Below, in pieces: positions 24,429 through 37,612 of a DNA stretch of 64,000 bases (its first letter is position 1; every line of letters starts with the position of its first letter). A program made the position numbers and the translations under genes. The notes beneath the pieces are model-generated. The model was not told the origin of the DNA. It was given only the letters and a program-made list of their open reading frames with translations, and searched no databases. The stretch is from Rutidosis leptorrhynchoides (Eukaryota > Streptophyta > Magnoliopsida > Asterales > Asteraceae). The stretch spans positions 360,026,001 through 360,090,000 of the forward strand of contig NC_092337.1 in NCBI RefSeq assembly GCF_046630445.1, in the 5' to 3' direction.

Positions 24429-25140
24429 TGTAAGACCCGAATATTGATTGTACATGGTGTATTAATGATGTACGTTTAGTGGGTGAAGCGTAGTGCAAAT
24501 TAAAAGATCAGAAACTGCCCAGACCATTAGGAGAGCGCGCCGCGCACCTTGTCAGCGACAGTTTTCTGTCTTTTTCTATTTTTAAGTTTAATGAAGGGCA
24601 TTTTGGTCATTTCACTTGGGGTCGGATCTAAAGCCACATCAGCTGGGTTGGATCCAATTTTGGATCACTTTCACATCCATTCATCACTCTCATCTTCAAA
24701 CCCTAGAGTGAGAAGAGTTTTAGAGAGAGGAAGCTTCATTTGGAGAAGAAGGAGTTGGATTCTCACCAAAGCTCAGGTTTTAAAGTTGTTCATCTCGTTC
24801 ACGGCTACGTTGTGGTAGTATTGGTACATTCCATCGGCGAGTTGCGGATTATTCGGTTGCATTCATCAAAGACGACAAGGTGAGTGTTAATATCCTATGT
24901 GCATATGTATGTGTAGAATGGGTGCGGGTCAGGTGAAGTGATTCTCGGCTATAGAGCTCACTTCACATAGATGAGGATTTGATGGACTTGTGTATAGGTC
25001 CAATTAGCACGGTTGTGCATTTTGGTTGACCGCTTGGGCGAGGTGCACACTTTGTGTGTACGATATCACATAGTCTTGTGATATGGATAATCCCGATGGG
25101 TGGGATTTAGTATTTGAGATTTGGTTGAGTAACGTATTTA

Positions 25141-25380
25141 TTTATGAACGAATATGTGTTGTCCGAGTTAGTGATATATGTCGTTGTACACTAACAGATT
25201 TATGAACGGATATGTGTTGTCCGAGTTAGTGATATATGTCGTTGTACGCTAACGAATTTATGAACGGATATGTGTTGTCCAAGTTAGTGATATATGTCGT
25301 TGTACACTAACGGTTTGTGAACGGATATGTGTTGTCGTTCCACCAAAGGGTTAGTGATATATGTTGTTGTACACTAACGG
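25141..25380 (+). repeat. 58-bp tandem repeat in LTR of D
   Basis: Four units starting near 25141, 25199, 25257 and 25315. Each has TGAACGGATATGTGTTGT and then GTGATATATGTCGTTGTAC. The same array is in the 3' LTR at about 30735-30975. Confidence 0.88.
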
Positions 25381-25456
25381 TTGTTACGAACACCGATGGG
25401 AAATTCGAGTACCATTCCTTTGTACGATTGGTTAACCTTGGGCGGTTTACGCTTTG

Positions 25457-25566
<110 letters not shown>

Positions 25567-26172
25567 GTATTGTTGTGATGTAGCTAACCCTCCGGGTGTA
25601 GCTTATTGGCGTTGTTCGCATCGTCATTGGTGAACTTACTTTATTGTTGATGTTGTTAGCTTGTTGCTTAGTGATCGTACGGTATGCTTAGATTAGCTTG
25701 CCTTTATGCTTGGATGCTCTGGTATGTGTTATTTGATTAATATTGTGTGGCGTGTCCATTCTATGCATATATATGTATGTAGTATATTCTCACTCACTAA
25801 GCATTAGCTTACCCTCTCGTTGTTTACTTTTTTTTTTTTTTAGATTTGCATGGAGGCGGTGGCTCGGGTAAGCGTGGGAACTAGTGGACTCGCGTAATCT
25901 TGCTTTCGAATTGATTAGGATTGGGTAGCGTATCCCCAATCGCCATGCTCGGTCTTTATTTTGTGTTATTAATCATGTGGTCAGACACTTGTACTTTGTA
26001 CGAAAGTCGTAAAACGGCCGATGTGGGCCCGGTGTCGTAAAACTCATTTTATTATTGAAACGTGTTTGTTTTAACTATTATTGAATGTTGGGAAAACCAT
26101 TTCGTCTAAAAGTGTCGGGAAGTGATAGATCTTTAACGCAAAAAATGTAAAACCCGGACAGAAGCTGAATGG

Positions 26173-26218
26173 CCTTGTGCGCGCCGCGCACAAGGAGGGT
26201 TGCGCGCCGCGCACATTA
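26173..26218. promoter_or_regulatory. GC-rich palindromes in LTR of D
   Basis: CCTTGTGCGCG-C-CGCGCACAAGG has perfect 11-bp arms around one base, followed by GCGCGCCGCGCAC. The pair recurs in the 3' LTR at about 43881-43922, and the short form recurs near both LTR starts (24535 and 30108-30140). Its conservation suggests a function; which one is unknown. Confidence 0.5.
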
Positions 26219-26285
26219 CCTGTATAAAAAAAAATTTAAATTTATTCCGCGTTTTTGGTTGGACAACGGGTTGGGTTGTTACAAG

Positions 26286-26301
26286 TGGTATCAGAGCATG
26301 G
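26286..26301 (+). other. Primer-binding site of D, initiator-Met type
   Basis: TGGTATCAGAGCATGG, two bases after the LTR end; complementary to initiator tRNA-Met. Confidence 0.87.
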
Positions 26302-26607
26302 TCTAAGGGATTTAGGTGACTTGAGATAGGTGCCTAGACTTAGAATTTTGTGTGTGCTTATTTGTTGCGGGACTTGTAGGTGTACGGGTCGGAATGGGAA
26401 CTTGGTTAGTGCCTTAGCGTGTAGGTGAACTAACTAGGGTATTGGCTTGTGTTGTGACCTTATTCTTGCGTAATAAGGACTTGCAAACCTTATTACGGTG
26501 CAAATCGTGTCTAACGAGTGATGTACGACGAGTGTTGAGTAAGATGGGGCGGTGTTGTACGTGTGGTTTTATACGTTCGCGGACTAATAGTTTTTGCTTT
26601 CTTTAGA

Positions 26608-27550
26608 ATGACGACGCGAAACGAGATCGAGACGAATGATGAAGAGTTTAACGCTAGAGTTGCGGCCGCCGTTGCGGAGCAAATGGGTGCGTTTCGAGAA
26701 GAAATGGATAGGAAGTATTCCGAATTTCGGAGTAGTAGTGAAATGGAGCGTTGTCCTAAGAGCTTCATGAGAACTAAAACTCCGATGTATGACGGGAAAC
26801 CAGATCCTTTGGTAAGCACAACATGGATCTCGAATGTCGAAGGGTGTTTTCGCACTATTGAATGCCCTCCCGAGAAGATGACAAGACTCGCTACTAGCTT
26901 GTTGCGGGGTAGGGCGAAGGATTGGTTGGATGGTAAAATTGATCTTGTCGGTGGAGAAGCGTTTATGGGGTTATCGTGGGACGATTTTAAGAAGGAATTC
27001 TTCGAGGAGTTCCAGACTTCAATCAATTTATCAGAAATGCATAATGAGTTACGAAATTTACAACAAGGATTTATGGACTTGAATACTCTCAAGACGACCT
27101 TTATGACAAAGGCTCGTTTTTGCCTGGAGTATATTGGGAATGATCGTATGTTGATGGAAGATTTCTATCGAACCTTGAATGATGACTTGCAGGGCAAAGA
27201 TTAGTGTTGGTCAAGTGAACTCGTTTGCAGAGTTATTCAACATGGCTAGGGGTTTCGAGTCATATTCGCGATCGAAGATTTGCGAACCTTCAAGTGAGAG
27301 AAGGGTTGTTTCATATGGTGCTCCAAGTAAGAGGACTAAGGGTCCAAGTGTGAGCACGGGTGATACACGGACGAGTATATCGGACTCTAGTGCGTCTAGG
27401 TGTTACAATTGTGGGTTGAGGGGTCACAAGTCTTGGAAATGTTCGGTGCCAAAGGGTGATGGCACGGTGTGCTTCAATTGCCAAGATGAAGGACATCGTA
27501 AGTCGAAATGTCCTGAGTTAGTGGGGACGGGTGCGGAAAGGATACGTTAA
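26608..27550 (+). pseudogene. gag: Ty3/gypsy gag of element D, one frameshift
   Basis: The frame starts at ATG 26608 (MTTRNEIETNDEEFNARVAA) and gives a typical retrotransposon capsid: a WISNVEGCF motif near residue 72, RAKDWLDG near 107 and the WDDFKKEFFEEF block near 129. Near 27200 the frame shifts by one base and continues as ISVGQVNSFAELFNMARGFE. Two classic C-x2-C-x4-H-x4-C zinc knuckles follow, CYNCGLRGHKSWKC and CFNCQDEGHRKSKC, and the frame ends at 27550. Together about 314 residues. No protease or polymerase follows, so this is the only protein of D. The ATG is preceded by a pyrimidine-rich TTTTGCTTTCTTTAG that looks like a splice acceptor. Gag would assemble particles and bind RNA; this copy is probably inactive unless the shift is read through. 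Confidence 0.85.
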
Positions 27551-29989
27551 GGTACGTTTCATTTTAATAAATATGTCCTTTGATTATTATTATGTGCCGT
27601 TGAGTTCTGGTTTGTTAAATGCATTGTGTTGTGCATGTTAATGTTATGGGTGACGTTCCTAATGGAATTACCCTATGGTGACGTTTTGGTTGTCGGTCGA
27701 AGGGCGTAAGACTTGGTGCAACCAAGCATTACTTAGTGTTGGGAAATGTTTCTACCAAGCCATGGTTATGGGCTTTGGTGTTCGGTTGTTAGCGCGTGTT
27801 CGCTTTTGTGTTGAAATTAATGAACCATGGGGTTCGACGGGTGGATAGAACCCTTGAGATTGAGCGTTTTGGGTCTCGATGTATGTTGATAATGGAGTCT
27901 ACGTGAAGTGATGTTAGGTACCTCTTTCATACCTACTAGCGTGGTGTTTGACTCCGATTGTGTTGCGGTTACATTGTACTTCGAGTGCCGGAGAGAAACC
28001 CTTAGGTACATGAGTGACTAGGTGGGAAATTTGATAAGCTATAGCAATTGGATGATTGTGAGAGTAAAGTTTGTGTAATTGGTGGTAAACTTTTCGTTCG
28101 AAGTGTTTAAGGATAGGTTAAAATCCTTCGGGTGCTCAAGATTGGAGCAAGATGTGGTGATGGGTCGTGTGAACCCAATTGTTAGTAAAGTCTACCCTTG
28201 GTAGCATTGTACGGTTGTACAAGGTGCGGTTATGGAACGTAGTTCCAAGTGGGGGAGTTACACTCCCGCACGAGGAGGTTTTAGTGTGAGATTTCGGATG
28301 ATGCTCTTAGTAGATCCGGAATTTGTGATGAGACCTAGATTTGGTCGATTTGTGGTAGAGTACAATTTCGGTTGAATTGTACTTATGGTTTTGATTGAGT
28401 TACCACCAAGGTGGTAATGGGGTGAATCTCGTTGAGAGATAATGGACGTGTGTGACGAGCAAGTGAGATCCCTCGGTTAAGGGATGTGCGTGTCGGATTC
28501 TCTTTAAGAGAATTATTGTTGTGTGCCTATGTGCGATATAGGTGGTTCTTGCTCGATTGTGTTGGCGTTGTGTACGTGTACGTATGTATTCGTGTGCTAT
28601 GGTATGAACCACGGCGCCGGTAGTGCCATAGTATGTACGGGTGAAGTATGGTGTGAACCACGGAGCCGGTATCACCATGATGCGGGTATGGTTATTGTTT
28701 TCCGTTAGGATTCACTATAGTGTAGCAGTGTGCGATGTTACGCTACTCGTTGACCGAGGCCAAAAGAGGGTGTGTGATGGGAGTAGTGTTATATCGGCAT
28801 GGTATAACATTATCGGGAAATGCGAGTACCAGTGGGAAATACGAGTACCATTCCTGTGTTGAGATTTGGGAGGTGGATCTCGTGTGGATGTGGATTCACA
28901 AATGACTCGTGTGGATGCGGTCATTATATTGTGGAAGTGAGTCTCGTGTAGTTCGGATTCACAATGACACGTGTGGATGTGGTCATTATATTGTGGAAGT
29001 GAGTCTCGTGTAGTTCGGATTCACAATGACACGTGTGGATGCGGTCATTATATTGAGGAAGTGAGTCTCGTGTAGTTCGGATTCACAATGACACGTGTGG
29101 ATGCGCTCATTCTTTTGGGATAGTGATTCTCGTGTAGTTCGGATTCACTAGGGCGCGTGTAGTTCGGCCAATCCCGATTGTTGTTCGGTGGAGGTAATGA
29201 GTCGCGTGTGGTGCGGATTCACTAAGGCGCGTGTAGTTTTCGGCCAGCCTTCATGTTGTGTGGTGATCTAATGGTTGTTTTATACGCCGATGGTGGTGTC
29301 GTAAGGACCATGTTGTGTGATTAGTGATGCGATAGCCGTGTTTCGCTCACATGTTGTTACGGGTGTGACACTAGTCGATTTTGTACACCTTGGGATTTGC
29401 GTTGCCATAGTCGTTTGGGGCGCTAGCGGATTTAGTCGTTTGCTTACGACTTTATGATAGTTGCGTATTGGTCGTGTTGCGCATTACAAGTGATGTTTAG
29501 TGTTAAGTGATATCCGTAAGGATTCATTTTTGTTGGGTCTTCATCGTTCGGATTGTTGACCTTAGGTTGAGACTTGGTTGCTTTTAGCGTTGTACTTGGT
29601 AAGGGTACGTTAAGGGATTGATATCTCGGTAAGAGATTGGTTGAGTTTTTCCCGATGTGAGGGATTGAGAAAGTTTTAGTGCTCGGATTTGCGGATTGAT
29701 AAATCGCGGATGACAATTTAGTGTTGAAGGCGATTCATTGAGAAGAATTGCCCAGAGAAGTTGGAAGGAAACTTGATGTTTCCGCGTATGTTAAGCGATT
29801 GTGATAGATTTCGGGTGTTGTGTGCATTGCATGTTTCGGAATACGTGCATGTGTGTAACGGGTATATGGAATAGTCTTCGAGTTTACGATAATTGTGGTA
29901 TAAGTCAGATTGGAACGTATGTTTAAGGACCATTGAGTGTGGGTCCGATTGGTTAAGTGACGAGGATCATGAGGACGTGACCTGTTCTA
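27551..29989 (+). other. Non-coding internal region of D
   Basis: About 2.4 kb with no reading frame that looks like protein. There are short open frames on both strands, but no protease, RT or integrase motif. GC content is higher than in the surroundings. It holds a 62-bp minisatellite. Confidence 0.75.
28870..29170 (+). repeat. 62-bp minisatellite in D
   Basis: About five units of a 62-bp repeat, each with AGTGAGTCTCGTGTAG, TTCGGATTCACAATGAC and TGTGGATGCGGTCATTATATT. The outer units are diverged and the inner three nearly identical. Weaker copies of the TCTCGTGTAGTTCGG core extend to about 29240. Confidence 0.85.
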
Positions 29990-30002
29990 AGTGAGGGAGA
30001 GT
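29990..30002 (+). other. Polypurine tract of D
   Basis: AAGTGAGGGAGAGT ends directly at the 3' LTR start (TGTAAGACCC at 30003), the expected place for the plus-strand primer. Confidence 0.65.
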
Positions 30003-31050
30003 TGTAAGACCCTAATATGGATTGTACATGGTGTATTAATGATGTACGTTTAGTGGGTGAAGCGTAGTGCAAATTAAAAGATCAGAAACTGCCCAGACCA
30101 GTGTGCGTGCCGCGCACCCATAGGTGAGCGCGCCGCGCACCTTGCCAGCGACAATTTTCTGTCTTTTTCTATTTTTGAGTTTAATGAAGGGCATTTTGGT
30201 TATTTCACTTGGGGTCGGATCTGAAGCCATATCAGCTGGGTTGGATCCAATTTTGGATCACTTTCACATCCATTCATCACTCTCATCTTAAAACCCTAGA
30301 GAGAGAAGAGTTTTAGAGAGAGGAAGCTTCATTTGGAGAAGAAGGAGTTGGATTCTCACCAAAGCTCAGGTTTTAAAGTTGTTCATATCGTTCACGGCTA
30401 CGTTGTGGTAGTATTGGTACATTCCATCGGCGAGTTGCGAATTATTCGGTTGCATTCATCAAAGACGAAAAGGTGAGTGTTAATATCTTATGTGCATATG
30501 TATGTGTAGGATGGGTGCGGGTCGGGTGAAGTGATTCTCGGCTATAGAGCTCACTTCACATATATGAGGATTTGATGGACTTGTGTATAGGTCCAATTGG
30601 CACAGTTGTGAGTTTTTGGTTGACCGTTTGGGTGAGGTGCACACTTTATGTGCACGATATCACATAGTCTTGTGATATGGATAATCCCGATGGGTGGAAT
30701 TTGGTATTTGAGATGTGGTTGAGTAACGTATTTATTTATGAACGGATATGTTTTGTTCGAGTTAGTGATATATGTCGTTGTACATTAATGGATTTATGAA
30801 CGGATATGTGTTGTCCGAGTTAGTGATATATGTCGTTGTACACTAACGGATTTATGAACGGATATGTGTTGTCCAAGTTAGTGATATATGTCGTTGTACA
30901 CTAACGGTTTGTGAACGGATATGTGTTGTCGTTCCGCCAAAGGGTTAGTGATATATGTTGTTGTACACTAACGGTTGTTACGAACACCGATGGGAAATTC
31001 GAGTACCATTCCTTTGTACGATTGGTTAACCTTGGGCTGTTTACGCTTTG

Positions 31051-31104
<54 letters not shown>

Positions 31105-31516
31105 GTATTGTTGTGATGTAGCTAACCCTCCGGGTGTAGCTTATTGGCATTGTTCACATCGTCGTTAGTGAACTTACTTTATTGTTGATGTTGCTAGCTT
31201 GTTGTTTAGTGATCGTACGGTATGCTTAGATTAGCTTGCCTTTATGCTTGGATGCTCCGGTATGTGTTATTTGATTAATATTGTGTGGCGTGTCCATTCT
31301 ATGCATATATATGTATGTAGTATATTCTCACTCACTAAGCATTAGCTTACCCTCTCGTTGTTTACTTTTTTTATATATTTTCATGGAGGCGGTGGCTCGG
31401 GTAAGTGTGGGAACTAGTGGACTCGCGTAATCTTTCTTTCGAATTGATTAGGATTGGGTAGCGTATCCCTAATCGCCATGCTCGGTCTTTATTTTGTGTT
31501 AAAAATCATGTGGTCG
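30003..31516 (+). repeat. 3' LTR of D, left part
   Basis: Matches 24429-25986 of the 5' LTR and stops at GGTCG (31512-31516), the target duplication of element E; the LTR resumes at 43691. Its start region has an extra GC-rich palindrome copy compared with the 5' LTR. Confidence 0.9.
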
Positions 31517-34500
31517 TGTGATGCCCCGTACAGAACCATCGTGTACGAATCATCAACAACAGGATCATTACAAGGTTAAGTACTATATGCTGTAATTAAA
31601 GAAGTTGCATTCACGATAAAAAGGTGATGTCATAATCGACATCAAATGTTTTACATTTCAAAAGTATGCTTCACTAAGTAGAAGCAAATAAATAAGTGTA
31701 CGTGACCCCAAAGGTCGTTACATAACATAGTTTCAAAAGTAAATAAGTTTGAATGCAAGATAAGTAGTCATGCGATAACAACTCTAAGCAGCGGGTTCTA
31801 CAGCACGACAAGTAAGACAGCGGAAGCAACCTCAAGCACCTGAGAAATACATGCTTAAAAACGTCAACACAAAGGTAGGTGAGCTATAGTTTAAGTATAA
31901 CAGTAAGTAAGGTAGGCCACGAGATTTCAGTGCTACAAAGAGCGTTTCAAAACAGTATGATAAAGTATATGTTAACCGTGGGCACTTCGTAACTAACTTA
32001 ACGTTTATACCCCCTGAAAGTACACTTAGCGAGTGCGTATGTTTACGAAGTATTAAACACTCGTTGACTGCTAGCGCGACTAGCCCGAGTGGGGATGTCA
32101 AACCCTATGGATCCATATCTAAGATTCGCGTTCACCGGTTCATAAACCAATGATTAAACGTTACCGAGCTAAAGGGAATGTTTCTGCCGTTATATAACCC
32201 ACACATATATAAGTTTAAGTACTCGTGCCTAGTATGTAAAACATAAAATCCGCATGTATTCTCAGTTCCCAAAATAAGTTAAAGTAAAAAGGGAATGCTA
32301 TAACTCACAATGATATGTAGCGGTAAAGTAGTAGTCGGGAAAGGTGTGCAAGTAAATGGTCCGAAGTCCTCAACCTAAGTCAAATAGTACTAAGTCAGTA
32401 AATCATCTTAATAGGTTTAAAAGTACGTAATTAAGGTCTTAAGGGTCATCATCATTCATCATCAAACAAAAGGCGTAAAGTAAGTTTCGTTTATGAAAGT
32501 AGTTTAAAACAAAGTCTGAATTCAGTCAGTCACCACGGCCTCTACCCTTACTAAATTAAGGTGAGACCAGTTTCCATGGCTCCGTCTATGAGTCCCTTAA
32601 GTGTGGTAAAATTTACAGAAGCAAACTCGTCTTGGTTTGACCGTGGCGATGGTCTAAGTGCGAGTAGGTCAGAAATTTCTGCACAACGTTAAAGGACATA
32701 GTGACGATCGGAGGGCCATAAATCCTAAACCGTAACTTGGATTAAGACGAGTCCTATATGAAAAGTTATCTACACGAACTGAGCTATCTGAAAATCAAGG
32801 TTACAGTAGCACAGGTGTACTAGTCTGTTACAGAAACCAGAAAAACAGAAACTGTACACAGAAAACAGAAAAGTAAATGGACATAGTGACGCTCGGAGGG
32901 CCGTAGACTCTAAACCGTAACTCGGATTAAGACGACTCTTATATGAAAAGTTATCTACTCGAAAAGTTCTATCTAAAAATCAAGGTTAGAACAGCCCAGG
33001 TCTACTGGTATGTTCCAGAATCATCAGGTCAGTAGGTTTTGGACAGAACAGTGAGTTTAAAAGGGTTCCGGTGGTCTTGGTGCTTGATGTTCATCATGGT
33101 TCTCATCCTTGATGCATATAGCTTCAAGTGTACAACTCATTGATGTATCTACATCATCTTAACCAAGTCTTGACCATCATAACCCATGTGCAAGTCTAAG
33201 ACATGAAGCACAACTCACTTAAGAGTTGTATGAAGTTTGATGAACCAAAGTTACATCAAAGTCTTAGATCTAACACATACATGAACTATAAACTTGAAAG
33301 TTAACTAACTAATCAAGATCATAAGTAGTAGAATATAGTTCTTAGTTTGATCTTGAAGATCCAAGACTCAAAAGTCTAGATCCAAAGTTATATTTAAAGA
33401 AAACTAGTTTGTGTGTTCTTGAACTTTCAAAGTTAACTTAATTTGTTCAAGACATATGAGATCAAGACTAACTTGTAGTACTTGACCATATAAACTAACT
33501 ACATGAAATTAAAGTGTATAAAATAAAGAAACAAGTTAATTAAACAAGTAATTAGTTCAAGGGTTGCTCATACTTTAAAGATTCAACCAAAGTTGATCTT
33601 TAAGTAAAGTAAACTTTAAGTTTACTTCCATGACTTACAAGTATGATTTCAACAACAAGAACTTTATAATCTTTGAAACTTTATATGTAGAACCTAAACT
33701 AGAGAGTTTAGTTCTTGATTGTTCTTATTAAAACAAGATAAAAGATGAATCAAACTAGAAAGTTAGATTCTTGAAACATGTAAGTAAATAACAACAATTA
33801 ACAAGACAAGTAACATTAACAACAAAGAACAACAAATGATGATGATGATTTGCATGTATGTATAAGGTTTTAAGAAGAAAAGAAGAAGAGAAAAAGATGT
33901 TCAAAATACTTACAAGAAAGAGAGAAAAGAGAGAAAATGGTTGAGAGAAAATGAGAAGTATGTGTGTGTTTGAAATGAGAAGAGTAATGCAAGTAAACAA
34001 GTAATGTAAAAAAAAGATTTGAACTCCTTTGGTGCCCTCTAGGCCACGGTTTGCTGCAGTATTTTGGGGGGGGGGGGAGTTTGTTTGTTGGTTACTAGAA
34101 TGTAAAGATGACAAAAGTTGGATATTAAGGGTGCATGCATGGGGAAGGTGTGCAACTAGATTCCAAGTCTCCTTTAACTAACTAGTTCATGAACTAATTG
34201 ATACTTACAAGTGAAAGAGTGGGCTAAAGGGTCCATTAATAATGTAGGGTGGGCTTGGAAGTCCAATAACATGAGTCCATTACACTAACAAAGCCCAAGT
34301 TCAAATAAATCACAAGTTAAACCAATTAAAGCCCAAGTAACTAACTAATACCCTTAGTTAATTAAAATGATTAATAAATTTAATCATGAATGTAAATAAT
34401 ATCTAAAAATATTATTCGTGAAAGTTCCGGGTGTCACAAAGACGTTTCGGGCTCTTAAAAGTCAAGTACGGGCAATCAAGGCAACATGTAAATGTAATAA

Positions 34501-34577
34501 CATACATTCGTTTAATCATACGTATTAATAATAGTAATTATTAATAAATAAATGTTGGAAATTCTAGGGTCGTTACA
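31517..34577 (-). repeat. 3' LTR of E
   Basis: TGTGATGCCCCGTACAG at the left and AGGGTCGTTACA at the right (plus-strand view). It is nearly identical to 40620-43685; in the first 1.15 kb I count about 16 differences by eye. It has a 185-bp tandem duplication (starts near 32696 and 32881) and a long G run near 34067. Confidence 0.93.
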
Positions 34578-34614
34578 TTACCCACCTGTTAAAGAAAATT
34601 TCGTCCCGAAATTT
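34578..34614 (-). other. Polypurine region and hairpin before 3' LTR of E
   Basis: On the minus strand, AAATTTCG-GGA-CGAAATTT (34596-34614) is followed by TTTAACAGGTGGGTAA, which abuts the LTR. The pol stop codon (34613-34615) overlaps the end of this hairpin. Confidence 0.6.
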
Positions 34615-35695
34615 AAGCTGAGGTAGATGGAGGAGTCGGGAAAAGATGAGGATACTTCCGCATCATTTGATCCTCTCGTTCCCAAGTAAACTCAGGTCCT
34701 CGTTTGGCATTCCATCGTACTCGAACGATTAGAATCTTGTTGCGTTTCAAAGTTTTGATCTCACGATCCATAATCTCAACTGGTTCTTCCACAAAGTAGA
34801 GTTTGTCGTCAATCGTAAGTTCCTCAAGTGGTATGATAAGTTCAGGTGCAGCAAGACACTTCTTCAAGTTTGACACATGGAAGGTAGGATGAACTGAGCT
34901 CAATTGTGCTGGTAGATCTAATCGGTAAGCAACGGGTCCAACACGTTCCAAGATCTCAAAAGGACCAATGTATCGTGGGTTCAACTTCCCACGTTTTCTA
35001 AAACGGATCACACCTTTCCAAGGTGCAACCTTTAACATTACACGATCACCAACGTTGAATTCAAAGTCCTTACGTTTAAGATCGGCATAACTCTTTTGGC
35101 GATCACGGGCAGTCTTAAGTCTAGCTTGAATCTGAGCAATCTTCTCCGTGGTTTCGTGGACTACCTCGGGTCCGGTGATTTGCTTTTCGCCTACTTCGGC
35201 CCAACAAATAGGAGATCGGCACTTACGGCCATACAATGCTTCAAAAGGTGCAGCATTAATGCTAGAGTGATAACTGTTGTTGTACGAGAATTCGGCGAGT
35301 GGCAAATGTCTTTCCCAGGCCTTTCCAAAATCAATGACACATGCACGCAGCATGTCCTCCAAGGTCTGAATCGTTCGTTCACTTTGCCCGCCAGTCTGAG
35401 GATGATAAGCAGTGCTCATGTCGAGACGAGTTCCCATGGCTTCTTGCAAAGAACGCCAAAATCTAGAAGCAAAACGGGGATCGCGATCGGAGATGATCGA
35501 TAAAGGTACACCATGTCGTGATACAACCTCTTTGATGTATAACTGAGCAAGTCTTTCCATTGTATCAGTTTCCTTCATCGCTAGAAAGTGTGCAGATTTG
35601 GTAAGGCGGTCAACAATAACCCAAATAGTATCGTATTCGCCCACCGTCTTTGGTAGCTTAGTAATGAAATCCATTGTGATCCTTTCCCACTTCCA
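34613..35695 (-). pseudogene. pol (IN-CHD): Integrase core and chromodomain of E
   Basis: This is the last part of the polyprotein, in the same frame as the upstream piece but after a TAA stop (35696-35698). The integrase catalytic triad is visible: Asp in MDFITKLPK, Asp in SDRDPRF and Glu in [14 protein letters not shown]. Next come the [19 protein letters not shown] block and a C-terminal chromodomain-like stretch ([17 protein letters not shown], then [19 protein letters not shown]). The integrase inserts element cDNA into chromosomes; the chromodomain is thought to steer chromoviruses to particular chromatin. The frame from MDFITK is intact for 353 residues. Confidence 0.92.
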
Positions 35696-37072
35696 TTATG
35701 GGATTTCCGGCTGTTGAAGTAACCCAGAAGGTCTCTGATGTTCGGCCTTAACTTTCGAACAAGTCAAACACTTCCCAACATAAGTTGCAACGTCCTTCTT
35801 AAGATTCGGCCACCAATACTGTTCTTTAAGGTCGTGGTACATTTTACCCGCTCCAGGATGAATCGAATATCTCGATTTGTGTGCTTCATCAAGTATCAGG
35901 TTTCGTAGATCTCCATAACAAGGTACCCAAATTCTTCCGGCATAACATCGGAGTCCAGACTCCCTAACCTCGAATCGAGAGACAAGTATGTTCAAATGTT
36001 CGTGAGATATATTCTCCTCCTTGAGAGCCTCAACTTTGGCTACTCTGATCTGGCTGTTGAGGTTCGAATGGATGGTGATGTTTAGAGCCCTAACACGAAG
36101 AGGTGCCGTCCTCTCCTTTCGGCTTAAAGCGTCAGCTACAACATTGGCCTTGCCAGGGTGATAACGGAGTTCACAATCGTAGTCGTTGAGCGTCTCGATC
36201 CATCGACGCTGTCTCATATTCAGTTGCTTTTGATCAAAGATGTGCTGGAGACTCTTGTGATCGGTGAAGATAGTGCTCTTAGTTCCATACAAATAATGTC
36301 TCCACAATTTGAGCGCAAAGACAACGGCTCCAAGTTCAAGATCATGCGTAGTGTAGTTCCGCTCGTGAATCTTCAATTGGCGGGAGGCATAGGCAATAAC
36401 CTTTGATCGTTGCATCAGTACACAACCAAAACCACTCTTCGATGCATCACAATAAACAACGAAATCATCACTGCCTTCGGGAAGCGATAGAATAGGTGCG
36501 GAGGTTAACTTCTTCTTCAAAGTTTGGAATGCTGATTCGTGCGTGGGTTCCCAAATGAACTTCTTGCCCTTGTGAGTCAGCGCGGTCAAAGGACGCGCAA
36601 TCAGAGAAAATCCTTCGATGAATCTTCGGTAATAACCGGCGAGTCCTAGGAATTGGAGAATATGCGTCGGAGTAGTGGGGGTCTCCCACTTGCTGATGGC
36701 TTCAATCTTGGTGGGATCAACTTTGATACCCTGGTCGCTCACAACATGACCCAAAAACTGTACTTCCTTCAACCAAAATTCGCACTTGGAGAATTTAGCG
36801 TAAAGTTTCTCTTGTCTTAAGAGTTCAAGCACTAATCGGAGGTGTTGCTCATGTTCTTCTTCGCTCTTAGAGTAGATGAGGATATCATCTATGAAGACGA
36901 TAACAAACTTGTCCAAGTAAGGCTTGCAGACACGATTCATGAGGTCCATGAACACGGCAGGTGCATTTGTCAAACCGAATGGCATCACGAGGAACTCATA
37001 ATGACCATAACGGGTTCTGAATGCAGTCTTCATCACGTCACTTTCCTTCACCCTCAACTGGTGATAGCCGGA
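35696..37072 (-). pseudogene. pol (RT-RH): RT, RNase H and integrase zinc domain of E
   Basis: The frame runs from the stop at 37073 to the stop at 35696-35698. It starts within RT ([18 protein letters not shown]), with the active-site motif FIDD in [16 protein letters not shown] and the [15 protein letters not shown] block. RNase H follows, with Asp in [25 protein letters not shown] and ADALSRKE. The integrase HHCC zinc domain comes last ([18 protein letters not shown], then [14 protein letters not shown]). These enzymes copy element RNA into DNA and remove the RNA strand. Confidence 0.93.
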
Positions 37073-37612
37073 TCACAAATCGATCTTTGAATAAATGCTC
37101 GATCCTTGTAGTTGATCAAAAAGATCATCAATTCGCAGAAGAGGATACCGATTCTTGATTGTCAATTTGTTGAGCTCACGGTAGTCGATACACATACGAA
37201 AGGATCCATCCTTATTTTTCACAAACAGAACAGGTGCGCCCCAAGGCGAGAAACTTGGTTGGATAAACCCTCGATCTAACAGCTCTTGTAGTTGACTCTG
37301 TAATTCTTGCATCTCGGAAGGTGCGAGTCTATAAGGTGCGCGAGCTACAGGTGCAGCTCCTGGCACTAAATCAATCTAAAATTCTACGGCTCTCAGCGGT
37401 GGTAATCCAGGCAATTCCTCTGGGAAGACATCGGAAAATTCGTTCACAATTCGAACGTCGTTCACGCTCTTCACCTCAGTTTCTACCGCTTTCACATGTG
37501 CTAGGACAGCAAAGCATCCCTTCTTCATAATCTTTTGCGCTTTCACGCAACTAATGAGGTTCAACTTCGAGGTACATCTCTCTCCATAGATAACCGGTGG
37601 TTCGCCATCTCC
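37073..37612 (-). pseudogene. pol (RT): Protease-RT linker and N-terminal RT of E, with stops
   Basis: Two pieces of one frame. 37376-37612 includes VNEFSDVFPEELPGLPP, the usual entry into chromovirus RT. 37073-37375 includes [36 protein letters not shown] and [10 protein letters not shown]. They are separated by TAG at 37376-37378, and the second ends in TGA at 37073-37075. Upstream the frame is stopped by TAA at 37613-37615. Confidence 0.9.

Noticed and set aside
26511-27092. 193-residue minus-strand frame over the gag of D
   Set aside because: Antisense shadow of gag; no domain, and the plus frame has clear capsid and zinc knuckles.
28870-29170. CRISPR-like array
   Set aside because: The 62-bp units are contiguous without unique spacers and lie in a plant retroelement; it is a minisatellite.
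34067-34078. Poly-G run as a G-quadruplex regulator in the LTR of E
   Set aside because: It is a single run of variable length in the two LTRs; slippage explains it and no further G tracts are spaced for a quadruplex.
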